DNA from: Streptomyces sp. NBC_00433 | GTDB taxonomy: Bacteria; Actinomycetota; Actinomycetes; Streptomycetales; Streptomycetaceae | Reading direction: 5' to 3' | DNA length: 64,000 nt | Assembly (NCBI GenBank): GCA_036015235.1 | Contig: CP107926.1 | Span: 930,001 to 994,000 of the forward strand | Shown: one piece after another, positions 57,016 through 64,000 of the stretch | Layout of the letters: each line of letters opens with the position of its first letter | Numbering within the stretch: position 1 is the first letter of the stretch | Made by a program: the position numbers and the translations under genes | Notes under the pieces: model-generated | Database searches by the model: none | Seen by the model: the letters and a program-made list of their open reading frames with translations, nothing else | Told to the model about the DNA's origin: nothing

Positions 57016-59081
57016 TGGCGAAGGACCTGAACGGACCGCACGGGCCGGACGGTTCGCCCGCCGGCTCCCCGCCCGCGCAGCCGGTGCGGACGGCGGCGCC
57101 CGACGCGCAGGAGGTACAGCCGCTGGTCGCCGTGGAGGACCTGCGGGTGTCCTTCCGCGGCGCCGGGGGCACGGTCGTGGAGGCCGTACGCGGGGTGGAC
57201 CTGTCCATCGCCCCCGGGGAGTGCCTGGCCGTGGTCGGGGAGTCCGGGTCCGGCAAGAGCGTGACCGCCCGTACGCTGGTCGGCCTCGCGGGCGCGGGCG
57301 CGACCGTGCGGGCGGCCCGGCTGGAGGCGGAGGGACGCGACCTGCGCGGCCTGAACGACCGGCAGTGGCGGGAGATCCGCGGCCGCAGGATCGGGCTGAT
57401 GCTGCAGGACGCGCTGTCCTCCCTGGACCCGGTCCGCACGGTCGGCGCCGAGATCGCGGAGGCGCTGCGGGTGCACCGCACCGTGCCGCGGGCCGAGGTG
57501 GGCGGCCGGGTGGTGGAGCTGCTTGCCCAGTCGCGGGTGCCCGAGCCGGAACTGCGCGCCCGGCAGTACCCCTACCAGCTGTCCGGCGGGCTGCGGCAGC
57601 GGGCGCTGATCGCCTCCGCGATGGCCGCGGACCCCGAGGTGCTGATCGCCGACGAGCCCACGACCGCACTGGACGTCGCGGTGCAGGCGCAGATACTCGA
57701 CCTGCTCGCGGCGAAGAAGGCCGAGGGCACCGCGGTGCTGCTGATCAGCCACGACCTGGCGGTGGTGGCACGGCTCGCCGACCGTATCGCGGTGATGTAC
57801 CGCGGGGTGTTCGTCGAGACCGGCACCGCCGAGCAGGTGCTGCGCGCGCCGTCCCACCCCTACACCCGGCAGTTGCTGGCCGCGGTGCCGTCGGCGCACG
57901 CCAAGGGCACCCGGCTCTCGCCGTGGCCGAGCGGCCAGGCCACGGCGGGCGGCGACTGGGACGGCGCCGGCTGCGCCTTCGCCGACCGCTGCCCGCTGGC
58001 CGTCGACCGATGCCGAGAGCAGCCGCCGCCGGACGTGCCGGTCGGCGGGGACGCGGAGGCGGGCGCCGCAGGAAGTGAACACCGCGCGCGCTGCTCGCGG
58101 TTGGACGTGCCCTGGCCCGCTCCCGCCGCCGCGGCCGGACGCAGCCGGGGCACCGCCGAGCGGACCGTCCTCGAAGTGACCGGCGTCAGCAAGAGCTTCG
58201 CCGGGCCCGACGGCGTCCGCCGGCTCGCCGTCGACGACGTGTCGTTCACCCTCGACGCCGGCGAGACGCTGGGCGTGCTGGGCGAGTCCGGGTCAGGCAA
58301 GAGCACCACCGCGGCCGTCGTACTGGGCCTGCTGGAGCCCGACGCCGGGTCGGTGCGGGTGCTCGGCCGGCCCTGGTCGGGGCGGCCGGAGTCGGAGCGG
58401 CGCCCGGTGCGCAGCCGGGTGCAGCTCATCCACCAGGACCCGCTCGGCTCCTTCGACCCGCGCTTCACCGTGGAGCGGGTGATCAGCGAGGCCCTCGGGG
58501 TACCCGGGCGGCGCACGGTGCGCAGGGAGCGCGCCAGGATCGCCGAACTGCTGCGGCTGGTCGGCCTGGACCCGGCCGTGGCGGGCCGCCGCCCCCGGCA
58601 GCTGTCCGGCGGGCAGCGCCAGCGGGTGGCCATCGCCCGCGCCATCGCGCCGGAGCCGGACATCGTCGTCTGCGACGAGCCGGTGTCCGCGCTGGACGCC
58701 TCCGTCCAGGCGCAGATCCTCGACCTGCTCGCCGACCTCCAGGACCGGCTGGGCATGGCGCTGCTGTTCATCTCGCACGACCTCGGCGTCATCCACCACA
58801 CCAGCGACCGGGTGCTGGTCATGCGCAAGGGCGTCGTGGTGGAGAGCGGCCGGGTCGAGGAGGTCTTCCGCGCCCCGGCCCACCCCTACACCCAGGAACT
58901 GCTCGCCGCCCTCCCGAGGGTGGACGATCCCGCGGCCGTACCGGACAAGGAAGTCCGGACCGTCTCGACGGCCAAGGCGGCCGCACCGGCGGAGCCCGTG
59001 ACGGGCGACCCGCCGGCCGGCCCGACCTCCCCGCCACCTCCTACCGCTCGGACCGCCCGCAAGGAGGCACCGCTGCGCTGA
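57012..59081 (+). CDS. Fused double ABC ATPase, DppD-DppF type
   Basis: 689 residues containing both ATPases of the peptide-type importer in one chain. The first half has Walker A GESGSGKS (Lys82), signature LSGGLRQR and Walker B with DEPTTALD. It is followed by the C-terminal oligopeptide-transporter tail with its cysteine pattern (CAFADRCPLAVDRC). The second half has Walker A GESGSGKS (Lys430), signature LSGGQRQR and DEPVSALD. The end is a Pro/Ala/Thr-rich tail. Two tandem ATGs (57012 and 57015) follow GGGAGG; the first overlaps the permease stop (ATGA). In many operons these ATPases are two genes, so the fusion fixes a 1:1 heterodimer. Confidence 0.94.
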   Translation: MMAKDLNGPHGPDGSPAGSPPAQPVRTAAPDAQEVQPLVAVEDLRVSFRGAGGTVVEAVRGVDLSIAPGECLAVVGESGSGKSVTARTLVGLAGAGATVRAARLEAEGRDLRGLNDRQWREIRGRRIGLMLQDALSSLDPVRTVGAEIAEALRVHRTVPRAEVGGRVVELLAQSRVPEPELRARQYPYQLSGGLRQRALIASAMAADPEVLIADEPTTALDVAVQAQILDLLAAKKAEGTAVLLISHDLAVVARLADRIAVMYRGVFVETGTAEQVLRAPSHPYTRQLLAAVPSAHAKGTRLSPWPSGQATAGGDWDGAGCAFADRCPLAVDRCREQPPPDVPVGGDAEAGAAGSEHRARCSRLDVPWPAPAAAAGRSRGTAERTVLEVTGVSKSFAGPDGVRRLAVDDVSFTLDAGETLGVLGESGSGKSTTAAVVLGLLEPDAGSVRVLGRPWSGRPESERRPVRSRVQLIHQDPLGSFDPRFTVERVISEALGVPGRRTVRRERARIAELLRLVGLDPAVAGRRPRQLSGGQRQRVAIARAIAPEPDIVVCDEPVSALDASVQAQILDLLADLQDRLGMALLFISHDLGVIHHTSDRVLVMRKGVVVESGRVEEVFRAPAHPYTQELLAALPRVDDPAAVPDKEVRTVSTAKAAAPAEPVTGDPPAGPTSPPPPTARTARKEAPLR

Positions 59082-59142
59082 TGCCGGCGCCCCGGCCGTC
59101 CGATGGCCCGCAGCACCGTCCGGAGAACGACGAGGACCCGCC

Positions 59143-59973
59143 ATGACGCCCAACCCGTCCGCCCGTTCCGCAGTCGGCTTCGCAGCCGGCACCGACACCG
59201 ACACCGCCGACTGGGTCCGGGTGCACCGCCCGCGCCCGGACGCCGCCGTGCGCCTGGTGTGCTTCCCGCACGCCGGGGGCGCCGCGTCCGCCTTCTACCC
59301 GTGGGCGGTGGCCCTCGACGACGTCGAGGTGCTCGCCGTCCAGTACCCGGGCCGCCAGGACCGGCGTGCCGAACCGCTCGTACGCGACCTGGCGCGGCTC
59401 GCCGCGCTGACCGCGCCGGCGCTGGCCGACGTACTGGACGACGGCCGCCCTTACGCCTTCTTCGGCCACAGCATGGGCGCGGCGCTCGCGTTCGAGGTGG
59501 CCAGGCTCCTGGAGGGGCAGGGCAGGGGGCCGTCGCTGCTCGCGGTCTCCGGCCGCCGCGCCCCCTCGCTGCCGGCCACCATCGGCCCGGTCGTCCTCGG
59601 CCTGGACGACCCGGGCCTGACCGCGCACCTGGGGGACCTCAGCGGCACCGACCCGCGGCTCCTCGCCGACCCGGAGGTCCGCCAGATGATCCTGCCGGTC
59701 ATCCGGGCCGACCTGCACGCCGCCGAGACCCACCTGCTCCCCCGCGGCACCACGGTCTCGGCGCCGATCCTGGCCCTCACCGGGGACAGCGACCCCTGGG
59801 CGACGGTCACCGCGTCCCGCGAGTGGGCCGCGCACACCACCGGCGGCTTCGAATTCCGCGCGCTGCCCGGCGGCCACTTCTACCTGGTCGAGCACCAGCG
59901 TGAGGTGCTGTCGCTGCTGACCGCCCGGCTGTCCGCGGCCACCGCCCGTACCGCGGTGGAGGCGAACGGCTGA
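59143..59973 (+). CDS. Type II thioesterase (editing)
   Basis: A 276-residue stand-alone alpha/beta-hydrolase thioesterase of the kind that clears misprimed or stalled acyl groups from PKS carrier domains. The family start VRLVCFPHAGGAASAF is clear. The nucleophile is Ser110 in GHSMG, with the late motifs GDSDPW (Asp215/Asp217) and GGHFYL (His245). It is not fused to a PKS and is type II by sequence, so it is more likely an editing enzyme than the chain-releasing enzyme. Release by it cannot be excluded because the last PKS has no TE. The ATG at 59143 follows GAGGA, 61 bases after the ATPase gene, so it probably shares that transcript. Confidence 0.94.
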   Translation: MTPNPSARSAVGFAAGTDTDTADWVRVHRPRPDAAVRLVCFPHAGGAASAFYPWAVALDDVEVLAVQYPGRQDRRAEPLVRDLARLAALTAPALADVLDDGRPYAFFGHSMGAALAFEVARLLEGQGRGPSLLAVSGRRAPSLPATIGPVVLGLDDPGLTAHLGDLSGTDPRLLADPEVRQMILPVIRADLHAAETHLLPRGTTVSAPILALTGDSDPWATVTASREWAAHTTGGFEFRALPGGHFYLVEHQREVLSLLTARLSAATARTAVEANG

Positions 59974-60054
59974 CCCGCGGGGCCCGGGGTCGGGCGGCCG
60001 CGTCGAGGAACTCCCCGACAGGCTGGGCCGGTTCCGCGGGCGGCTCGATCATTG

Positions 60055-60094
60055 CCGCACGGCCGCACGCCAGTTCGGCGGAGCGGCCGTGCGG
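60055..60094. terminator. Hairpin downstream of the thioesterase II operon
   Basis: CCGCACGGCCGC at 60055-60066 pairs perfectly with 60083-60094, a 12-bp GC-rich stem with a 16-base loop, 81 bases after the thioesterase stop. There is no T-run, as is common for terminators in GC-rich actinomycetes. Confidence 0.5.
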
Positions 60095-60265
60095 GATACC
60101 CGCCGCCGGCTCGCGCGAGTGCGCGACGGGGATCAGCGCGTCCAGTACCCCACGACCGGCGTCTGGGCCCGGATCCGGGGAAGTCGGCGCGGCCGGGCGC
60201 TCGTCGGGCCCTGGCGGTTCGGCTGTCCCTGTCGCGTGCCCCTCACGGACCGGCACGCCCTCATG

Positions 60266-60297
60266 TATAGTCGACCTCGGTTACTCGAACTCGACTA
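60266..60297. promoter_or_regulatory. padR promoter/operator with inverted repeat
   Basis: TAGTCGA (60268-60274) and TCGACTA (60291-60297) form an inverted repeat with a 16-base spacer that holds a further TCGAA. TATAGT (60266-60271) or TAATAT (60296-60301) could be -10 elements. The position, 18 bases before the padR ATG, fits autoregulation. The left half matches a site upstream of the FkbH-like gene. Confidence 0.55.
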
Positions 60298-60314
60298 ATA
60301 TCCCTGGGGGGCCG

Positions 60315-60911
60315 ATGCCGCCGCGTGCGCTGCGGACACCGCTGACGCTCGCGGTGCTGAGCCTGTTGCGGGAAGGCCCCCGGCATCCCTACGAGATCCA
60401 GGCGCTGGTCCGTGAGCGGCATGTCGACCAGGTCGTGAAGATGCGCGGCGGGTCCCTCTACGACGCGATCGGCCGGCTGGCCGACGCCGGCCTGATCACC
60501 GCCGTCACCTCGGAGCGGGCCGGCGCCCGGCCGGAGCGCACCGTCTACGCGATCACCGGTGAAGGCACCGCCGTGGCCGACGCGCTGGTCCGGGACTATC
60601 TGGGCACTCCGGCCCAGGACTACCCGGTGTTCGTCACCGGCCTGGCGCACATCCTCAACCTCGACGCGGCGGCCGCGGCGGACCTGCTGCGGCAGCGCCG
60701 GACCGCGATCCAGGCCGTCCACGACCGGGTCGCGGCCCACCTGGCCGCCGACACCGCGGACCTGCCGCGGGTGGTGACCCTGGAGGCCGACTACGCGCAG
60801 GCCCTGCGCGTGGCGGAGATGGCCTGGCTGGACCGGGTCGTCGGCGACATCGACGCGGGCAGTCTGCCCTGGCTCGATCCGGCGCACGAACCGCGGGACG
60901 GCGACACGTAG
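60315..60911 (+). CDS. PadR-family transcriptional regulator
   Basis: 198 residues. The N-terminal winged helix is typical: LTLAVLSLLREGPRHPYEIQ, then GGSLYDAIGRLADAGLI, and the wing with ERTVYAIT. The C-terminal half is the alpha-helical dimerisation/effector domain of the longer PadR subgroup. PadR proteins are usually repressors released by small aromatic or other ligands. The ATG at 60315 has only a close G-run as ribosome site. An inverted repeat lies directly upstream, so it probably represses itself. A related half-site before the FkbH-like gene makes it the only candidate cluster regulator in the window. A tyrosine phosphatase gene follows on the same strand. Confidence 0.92.
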   Translation: MPPRALRTPLTLAVLSLLREGPRHPYEIQALVRERHVDQVVKMRGGSLYDAIGRLADAGLITAVTSERAGARPERTVYAITGEGTAVADALVRDYLGTPAQDYPVFVTGLAHILNLDAAAAADLLRQRRTAIQAVHDRVAAHLAADTADLPRVVTLEADYAQALRVAEMAWLDRVVGDIDAGSLPWLDPAHEPRDGDT

Positions 60912-60950
60912 CCGCGCACGGACAATCGCACGGACAAACGGAGGAATCGC

Positions 60951-61967
60951 ATGGGAACGGTCGTGCTGGCGGTCGACGTGGTACGCGACGACACCGGTGT
61001 CCTCGACGTGTCCTGGGAGTTGGCCGGCGCGGGTCCGGTGGAGCTGGCGATCGGGCCGACGCCCGAGTCGGTCGACCACGGCCGTCCTGTGGCCCTCGTC
61101 GACGGCGGTTCCACGCGGGTGTCGCTCTCCGAGCTGGGCCCCGGCCGGCACTACGTGTCCGTCGCCCCGGCCGGCGGCGGCGCCGCGGTGCTCGCCGCCG
61201 AGCGGGTGATACCGCTGGAGGGCGCGAGCAACTTCCGCGACCTGGGCGGCTATCGGACGGCGGACGGCGGACGTACGCGGTGGGGCATGGTCTTCCGCGC
61301 CGACGCGCCCGACCGGTTGACCGCCGCCGACCTGGCCGCGATCGACCAGCTCGGCCTCCGGGTGGCGTACGACCTGCGCACCGACGACGAGCGCAGGAGG
61401 GCGCCCTCCGCGCTGCCCGCGGCCGTCCGGCATGTGCCCTTCGCCATCGGCGGCGACGCCTCGCGCCCGAACCCGCTGGGCGACCTCTTCCGCAGCGGGC
61501 GGGTCGCCGAGGTCCCGGACGACCTGCTGCACCGGATCTACCTGGACATGGGCGAGCAGGACGCGGCCGTGCTCGGCCGGGTCCTCACCGGCCTGGCCGC
61601 GCGGGACGGCCTGCCCGCCGTGGTCCACTGCACCGCGGGCAAGGACCGTACGGGTATGGCCGCCGCGCTGCTGCTGTCGGTGCTGGGCGTGGACGACGCG
61701 GCGGTCCTGGACGACTACACGCTGAGCAGCGTCTACTTCAACGAGCGGCGGATGGCCCACCTGCTGCCCAGGCTCGCCGAGCTGGGCCTGGACCTGGCCC
61801 GCTACCGCGAGGTCTTCGGAGCGCCCCGGCACGCGATGGCGGCCACCCTGGACGCGCTGCGCGGGCGGTACGGATCGGTGGAGGGCTATCTGACCGGGCC
61901 CGGCGGTGTGGCGCCGGGGACGATCGCGGTGCTGCGGGAGCGGCTGGTGGCACCCGCAGCCGCGTGA
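60951..61967 (+). CDS. Tyrosine-protein phosphatase (MptpB/IphP-like, Y_phosphatase3 type)
   Basis: 338 residues. The catalytic P-loop HCTAGKDRTG is intact with nucleophile Cys227 and Arg233; the Lys-Asp within the loop marks the bacterial MptpB/IphP group, which can act on phosphotyrosine, phosphoserine and phosphoinositides. The family signature ASNFRDLGGYRT appears near residue 90, preceded by a beta-rich N-terminal domain of about 85 residues that these proteins sometimes carry. GGAGGA lies nine bases before the ATG. It is 39 bases after padR and probably co-transcribed, ending at a strong hairpin. Whether it belongs to the polyketide cluster or is a neighbour is uncertain; its substrate is unknown. 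Confidence 0.93.
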   Translation: MGTVVLAVDVVRDDTGVLDVSWELAGAGPVELAIGPTPESVDHGRPVALVDGGSTRVSLSELGPGRHYVSVAPAGGGAAVLAAERVIPLEGASNFRDLGGYRTADGGRTRWGMVFRADAPDRLTAADLAAIDQLGLRVAYDLRTDDERRRAPSALPAAVRHVPFAIGGDASRPNPLGDLFRSGRVAEVPDDLLHRIYLDMGEQDAAVLGRVLTGLAARDGLPAVVHCTAGKDRTGMAAALLLSVLGVDDAAVLDDYTLSSVYFNERRMAHLLPRLAELGLDLARYREVFGAPRHAMAATLDALRGRYGSVEGYLTGPGGVAPGTIAVLRERLVAPAAA

Positions 61968-61970
61968 GGG

Positions 61971-62018
61971 AAGGCGTGTGGGGGGCGCGGCGATCCCGCC
62001 GCGCCCCCCACACGCCTT
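61971..62018. terminator. Bidirectional terminator, perfect 22-bp stem
   Basis: The arms at 61971-61992 and 61997-62018 are perfectly complementary over 22 bp around the 4-base loop ATCC. The hairpin lies between the converging phosphatase and FAD-monooxygenase genes and can end transcription from both sides. Confidence 0.92.
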
Positions 62019-62034
62019 CGCCGGCCGGGACCGG

Positions 62035-63102
62035 TCAGACGCGGGCCGCCCAGTCGATCCGGTAGTCGAGGACCCAGTCGAGCGCGCCGTCGGGCGACGC
62101 GTCGTTCAGCTTGGCGGCGGACGCGCGGGCACCGAGCGCGACGATGCCCTCGACGCGCTCCCTGCGCAGCTCCTCGTAGCGGGCCAGGGCCTGCTGCCTG
62201 GGCAGGTCGCGCAGGCACTTGGCGAGCACCACCGCGTCCTCCAGCGCCATCGACGAGCCCTGCCCCGAGGTCGGCGTGGTGGCGTGCGCCGCGTCGCCGA
62301 GCACGACCATGCCGTCCCGCGACCAGGTCGGCACGGTGGCCAGGTCGTGGGTGGGCAGCGCGTACAGGTCGGTGTAGGTCGCGCGGATCACGTCCGCCAC
62401 GAAAGGCGGGGCCTCGGCGAAGGTGTCGAGCAGGCGCCCGGTGAGGGAGGCGCGGTCCATCGCCGCCAGTTCGGCCCGGCTCGGCTCCGCGCCCCAGGGC
62501 AGGTTGGCGAACCACCACACCTCGCCCGTACCCGAACCGGCGTAGCCGAAGAAGCCCTTGGGACCGCGGACGAACTGCAGTTGCGCGGCTTCGCCGGGAG
62601 CGTCCACGCCGGACGCGAAGCCGCCGAGGTTCAGCAGCGGTACGTAGCGTGTCGTGGGCGCGGCCGGATCGATGACGGACCTGGTGCGCGAGTGGATGCC
62701 GTCGCAGCCGACGAGCAGGTCGCCGGCGAGGGTCGAGCCGTCGGCGAACCTCGCCACCACCCCGTCGGCGGTGGAGTAGGCGCCGACCAGCTTCCGGTCG
62801 TGCTCGATCCGCGCGCCGCGCGCCGCCGCGGCCTCGCGCAGCAGCCGGTAGAGCCCGACGCGGCGGATCGGCGCGAAGCCGGAAGGGCCGACCGCGCCCG
62901 CCAGCGACTCGTGCAGCACGGTCTCCTTCAGGCCCAGCACGTCGAGCGCGGCCAGGCCGTTCGGGGCGACCATCACCCACAGCCCGACATCCTTGTCCTC
63001 GGCCGGGCGTGCCTCGCAGACGGTGACGTCGACACCGATGGAACGCAGGGCGACGGCGGTGGCAGGACCGGCCACCCCGCCGCCGATGACCAGGGCGTGC
63101 AT
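62035..63102 (-). CDS. FAD-dependent monooxygenase (class A flavoprotein)
   Basis: 355 residues in the family of single-component aromatic/polyketide hydroxylases. The FAD fingerprint GGGVAGPATA is at residues 7-16. The second FAD/NADPH motif is GCDGIHSRTR and the third is VLGDAAHATTPTSGQG. The start is the ATG at 63102 with AGGAG upstream, two bases after the methyltransferase stop, so the two form an operon. It probably hydroxylates or epoxidises a small molecule using NAD(P)H. A strong terminator separates it from the genes to the left, so it may belong to another unit or to the cluster's tailoring genes; this is undecided. Confidence 0.93.
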   Translation of the reverse strand: MHALVIGGGVAGPATAVALRSIGVDVTVCEARPAEDKDVGLWVMVAPNGLAALDVLGLKETVLHESLAGAVGPSGFAPIRRVGLYRLLREAAAARGARIEHDRKLVGAYSTADGVVARFADGSTLAGDLLVGCDGIHSRTRSVIDPAAPTTRYVPLLNLGGFASGVDAPGEAAQLQFVRGPKGFFGYAGSGTGEVWWFANLPWGAEPSRAELAAMDRASLTGRLLDTFAEAPPFVADVIRATYTDLYALPTHDLATVPTWSRDGMVVLGDAAHATTPTSGQGSSMALEDAVVLAKCLRDLPRQQALARYEELRRERVEGIVALGARASAAKLNDASPDGALDWVLDYRIDWAARV

Positions 63103-63104
63103 CG

Positions 63105-63947
63105 CTAGCTCCTCTCTTCTCCGGTCGCGCGGGCGTGCACGATCCGGCCGCCGAACAGGTCGGGCAGCGACGGGTCGAGCCCGTAGCGCGCCAGGCAGTC
63201 GTGCCAGCCGACGTCGGCGACGCTGTCGAAGCCGGCGTCGGCCAGTTCCGCGGCGATGTCGGCCGGCGTGAAGAACGACCGCCACGGCTCGCCCGCCTTG
63301 GCCATCGCCTCGGCCTGGGCGGCGCGGGTGGCCTGGCGGTGCGGCGGCAGGGACTCGGCCGGCTGGTTGTAGTCGAAGACCAGTTCCGCGGGCGCGGGCA
63401 GCCGCGCCACGAAGCGCGCCGTGGCCAGCAGCGCGTCCCTGGTCAGGTAGGGGGCCACGCCGAGCAGCAGGAAGAAGGCCGGTGCGTGCCGGTCGAAGCC
63501 GGCCGCCGCGAGCCCCTCCTCCGCGGTCTGCTCGGCGAAGTCGACCGGGCAGAAGACGACGCTGTCCGGCACGCCGATGCCGGCCTCGGCCAGCCGTTCG
63601 CGCTTCCACGCCTGGGTGGCCGGCAGGTCGACCTCGAAGACCCGCAGCGCCGGATTCCGGTTCCGGTAGGCGAAGGTGTCCAGGCCCGCGCCCAGGACGA
63701 CCACCTGCCGGGTCCGGGCGGCGGCCCACAGCGCGTCCTCGGCGACCCGGTGGCGCAGCGCCATGAACAGCCGGACCTCGGCGGGCATGGCGGGCACACC
63801 GGCGGGCCGAGGGTCGTCGTCGGCGACGCCGCCGATGATGCGTACGGCCAGCGGGTCGGCGAAGACCGGTGGCGAGTCCGCGACCTGGTGGACGGCGCGG
63901 GCGCGCGCCGAACTCATTGCGGTACGGCTGGGCCGGCCCGTCTGCAT
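63105..63947 (-). CDS. SAM-dependent methyltransferase, leucine carboxyl methyltransferase-like family
   Basis: About 280 residues, class I methyltransferase of the LCMT/TIGR00027-like group common in actinomycetes. The SAM-binding motif I is QVVVLGAGLDTFAYR, followed by the acidic loop FEVDLPATQAWKRERL and LLLGVAPYLTRDALL, all typical of this group. The start is either GTG 63950 or ATG 63947; both follow GGAGGA, and I take the ATG. It is two bases upstream of the FAD monooxygenase and probably shares its transcript. The acceptor is unknown: it could O-methylate a carboxyl or enol, but members of this family are often uncharacterised. Confidence 0.88.
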   Translation of the reverse strand: MQTGRPSRTAMSSARARAVHQVADSPPVFADPLAVRIIGGVADDDPRPAGVPAMPAEVRLFMALRHRVAEDALWAAARTRQVVVLGAGLDTFAYRNRNPALRVFEVDLPATQAWKRERLAEAGIGVPDSVVFCPVDFAEQTAEEGLAAAGFDRHAPAFFLLLGVAPYLTRDALLATARFVARLPAPAELVFDYNQPAESLPPHRQATRAAQAEAMAKAGEPWRSFFTPADIAAELADAGFDSVADVGWHDCLARYGLDPSLPDLFGGRIVHARATGEERS

Positions 63948-64000
63948 CACCGATCTCCTCCTGTGGTGGTCAGCCGCAGCCGCCGGGCGTAGCTGATCAG
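63947..64000 (-). CDS. Possible 3' end of an upstream gene (cut by window edge)
   Basis: Reading in from the right edge on the minus strand, one frame stays open for 17 codons (LISYARRLRLTTTGGDR). It stops at TGA 63949-63947, overlapping the methyltransferase ATG by one base. Such an overlap is common in operons, but too little is visible to identify the gene, and the ribosome site of the methyltransferase lies within it. Confidence 0.3.
   Translation of the reverse strand: MISYARRLRLTTTGGDR

Larger units (their letters stand above)
59974..60314. other. Intergenic region between thioesterase II and padR
   Basis: 341 bases holding a hairpin (60055-60094) and, at its right end, the padR promoter/operator region (60266-60297). 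A minus-strand open frame across part of this region has no recognisable domain and no ribosome site, and I do not count it as a gene. Confidence 0.6.

Noticed and set aside
59807-60256. Minus-strand open frame between thioesterase II and padR
   Set aside because: It overlaps the thioesterase 3' end, shows no known domain and has no convincing ribosome site. It could be a decayed gene remnant, but I cannot support it.

Overview
The window is very GC-rich, and its coding regions strongly favour G or C in the third codon position. It carries a large modular type I polyketide synthase (PKS) locus flanked by P450/ferredoxin, MFS efflux, PadR and thioesterase II genes. This points to a Streptomyces-like actinomycete and most of one biosynthetic gene cluster. 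The left edge cuts through a second P450 gene. The right edge probably cuts a gene upstream of a methyltransferase.

Layout. (1) 1-3352, minus strand: start of a P450, a 3Fe-4S ferredoxin overlapping a complete P450, then a 14-TM DHA2-type MFS exporter behind a TATAAT promoter with a palindrome between its -35 and -10. (2) 3658-44136, plus strand: four PKS genes holding a loading module (KSQ-AT-ACP) and modules 1-6. (3) 44137-44540: an intergenic region with a 231-bp MITE-like element. (4) 44541-52124: an FkbH-like HAD protein, a FrsA-like alpha/beta hydrolase and a fifth PKS gene (module 7: KS-AT-dead KR-ACP, no thioesterase). (5) 52187-59973: a peptide-type ABC importer (lipoprotein, two permeases, one fused double ATPase) with an amidohydrolase between its permease genes, then a type II thioesterase. 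(6) 60315-61967: a PadR regulator and a tyrosine phosphatase, ending at a perfect 22-bp hairpin. (7) 62035-64000, minus strand: an FAD monooxygenase and a SAM methyltransferase.

Reading domain motifs in gene order: acetate starter (from decarboxylated malonyl), M1 methylmalonyl/DH-KR, M2 malonyl-like/DH-KR, M3 malonyl/DH-ER-KR, M4 and M5 methylmalonyl/DH-ER-KR, M6 methylmalonyl/DH-KR, M7 malonyl/no reduction. The inferred ACP-bound product is a 3-oxo-4,6,8,14-tetramethylhexadeca-4,12,14-trienoyl thioester. It has a terminal conjugated diene, a conjugated enone and a free beta-keto thioester with no fused releasing domain. FkbH-like and alpha/beta-hydrolase genes directly before the TE-less final module resemble two of the five genes of tetronate offloading cassettes. 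The other three (KAS III-like enzyme, discrete ACP, acyltransferase) are not in the window. A tetronate-like product is therefore a testable inference, not a conclusion.

The four methylmalonyl ATs, three ER segments and four KR segments are almost identical at DNA level and have a C/A-rich codon style unlike the rest of the locus. This indicates recent duplication or gene conversion. A shared TATAGTCGA-type site upstream of padR and of the FkbH gene suggests that PadR controls the second half of the cluster.
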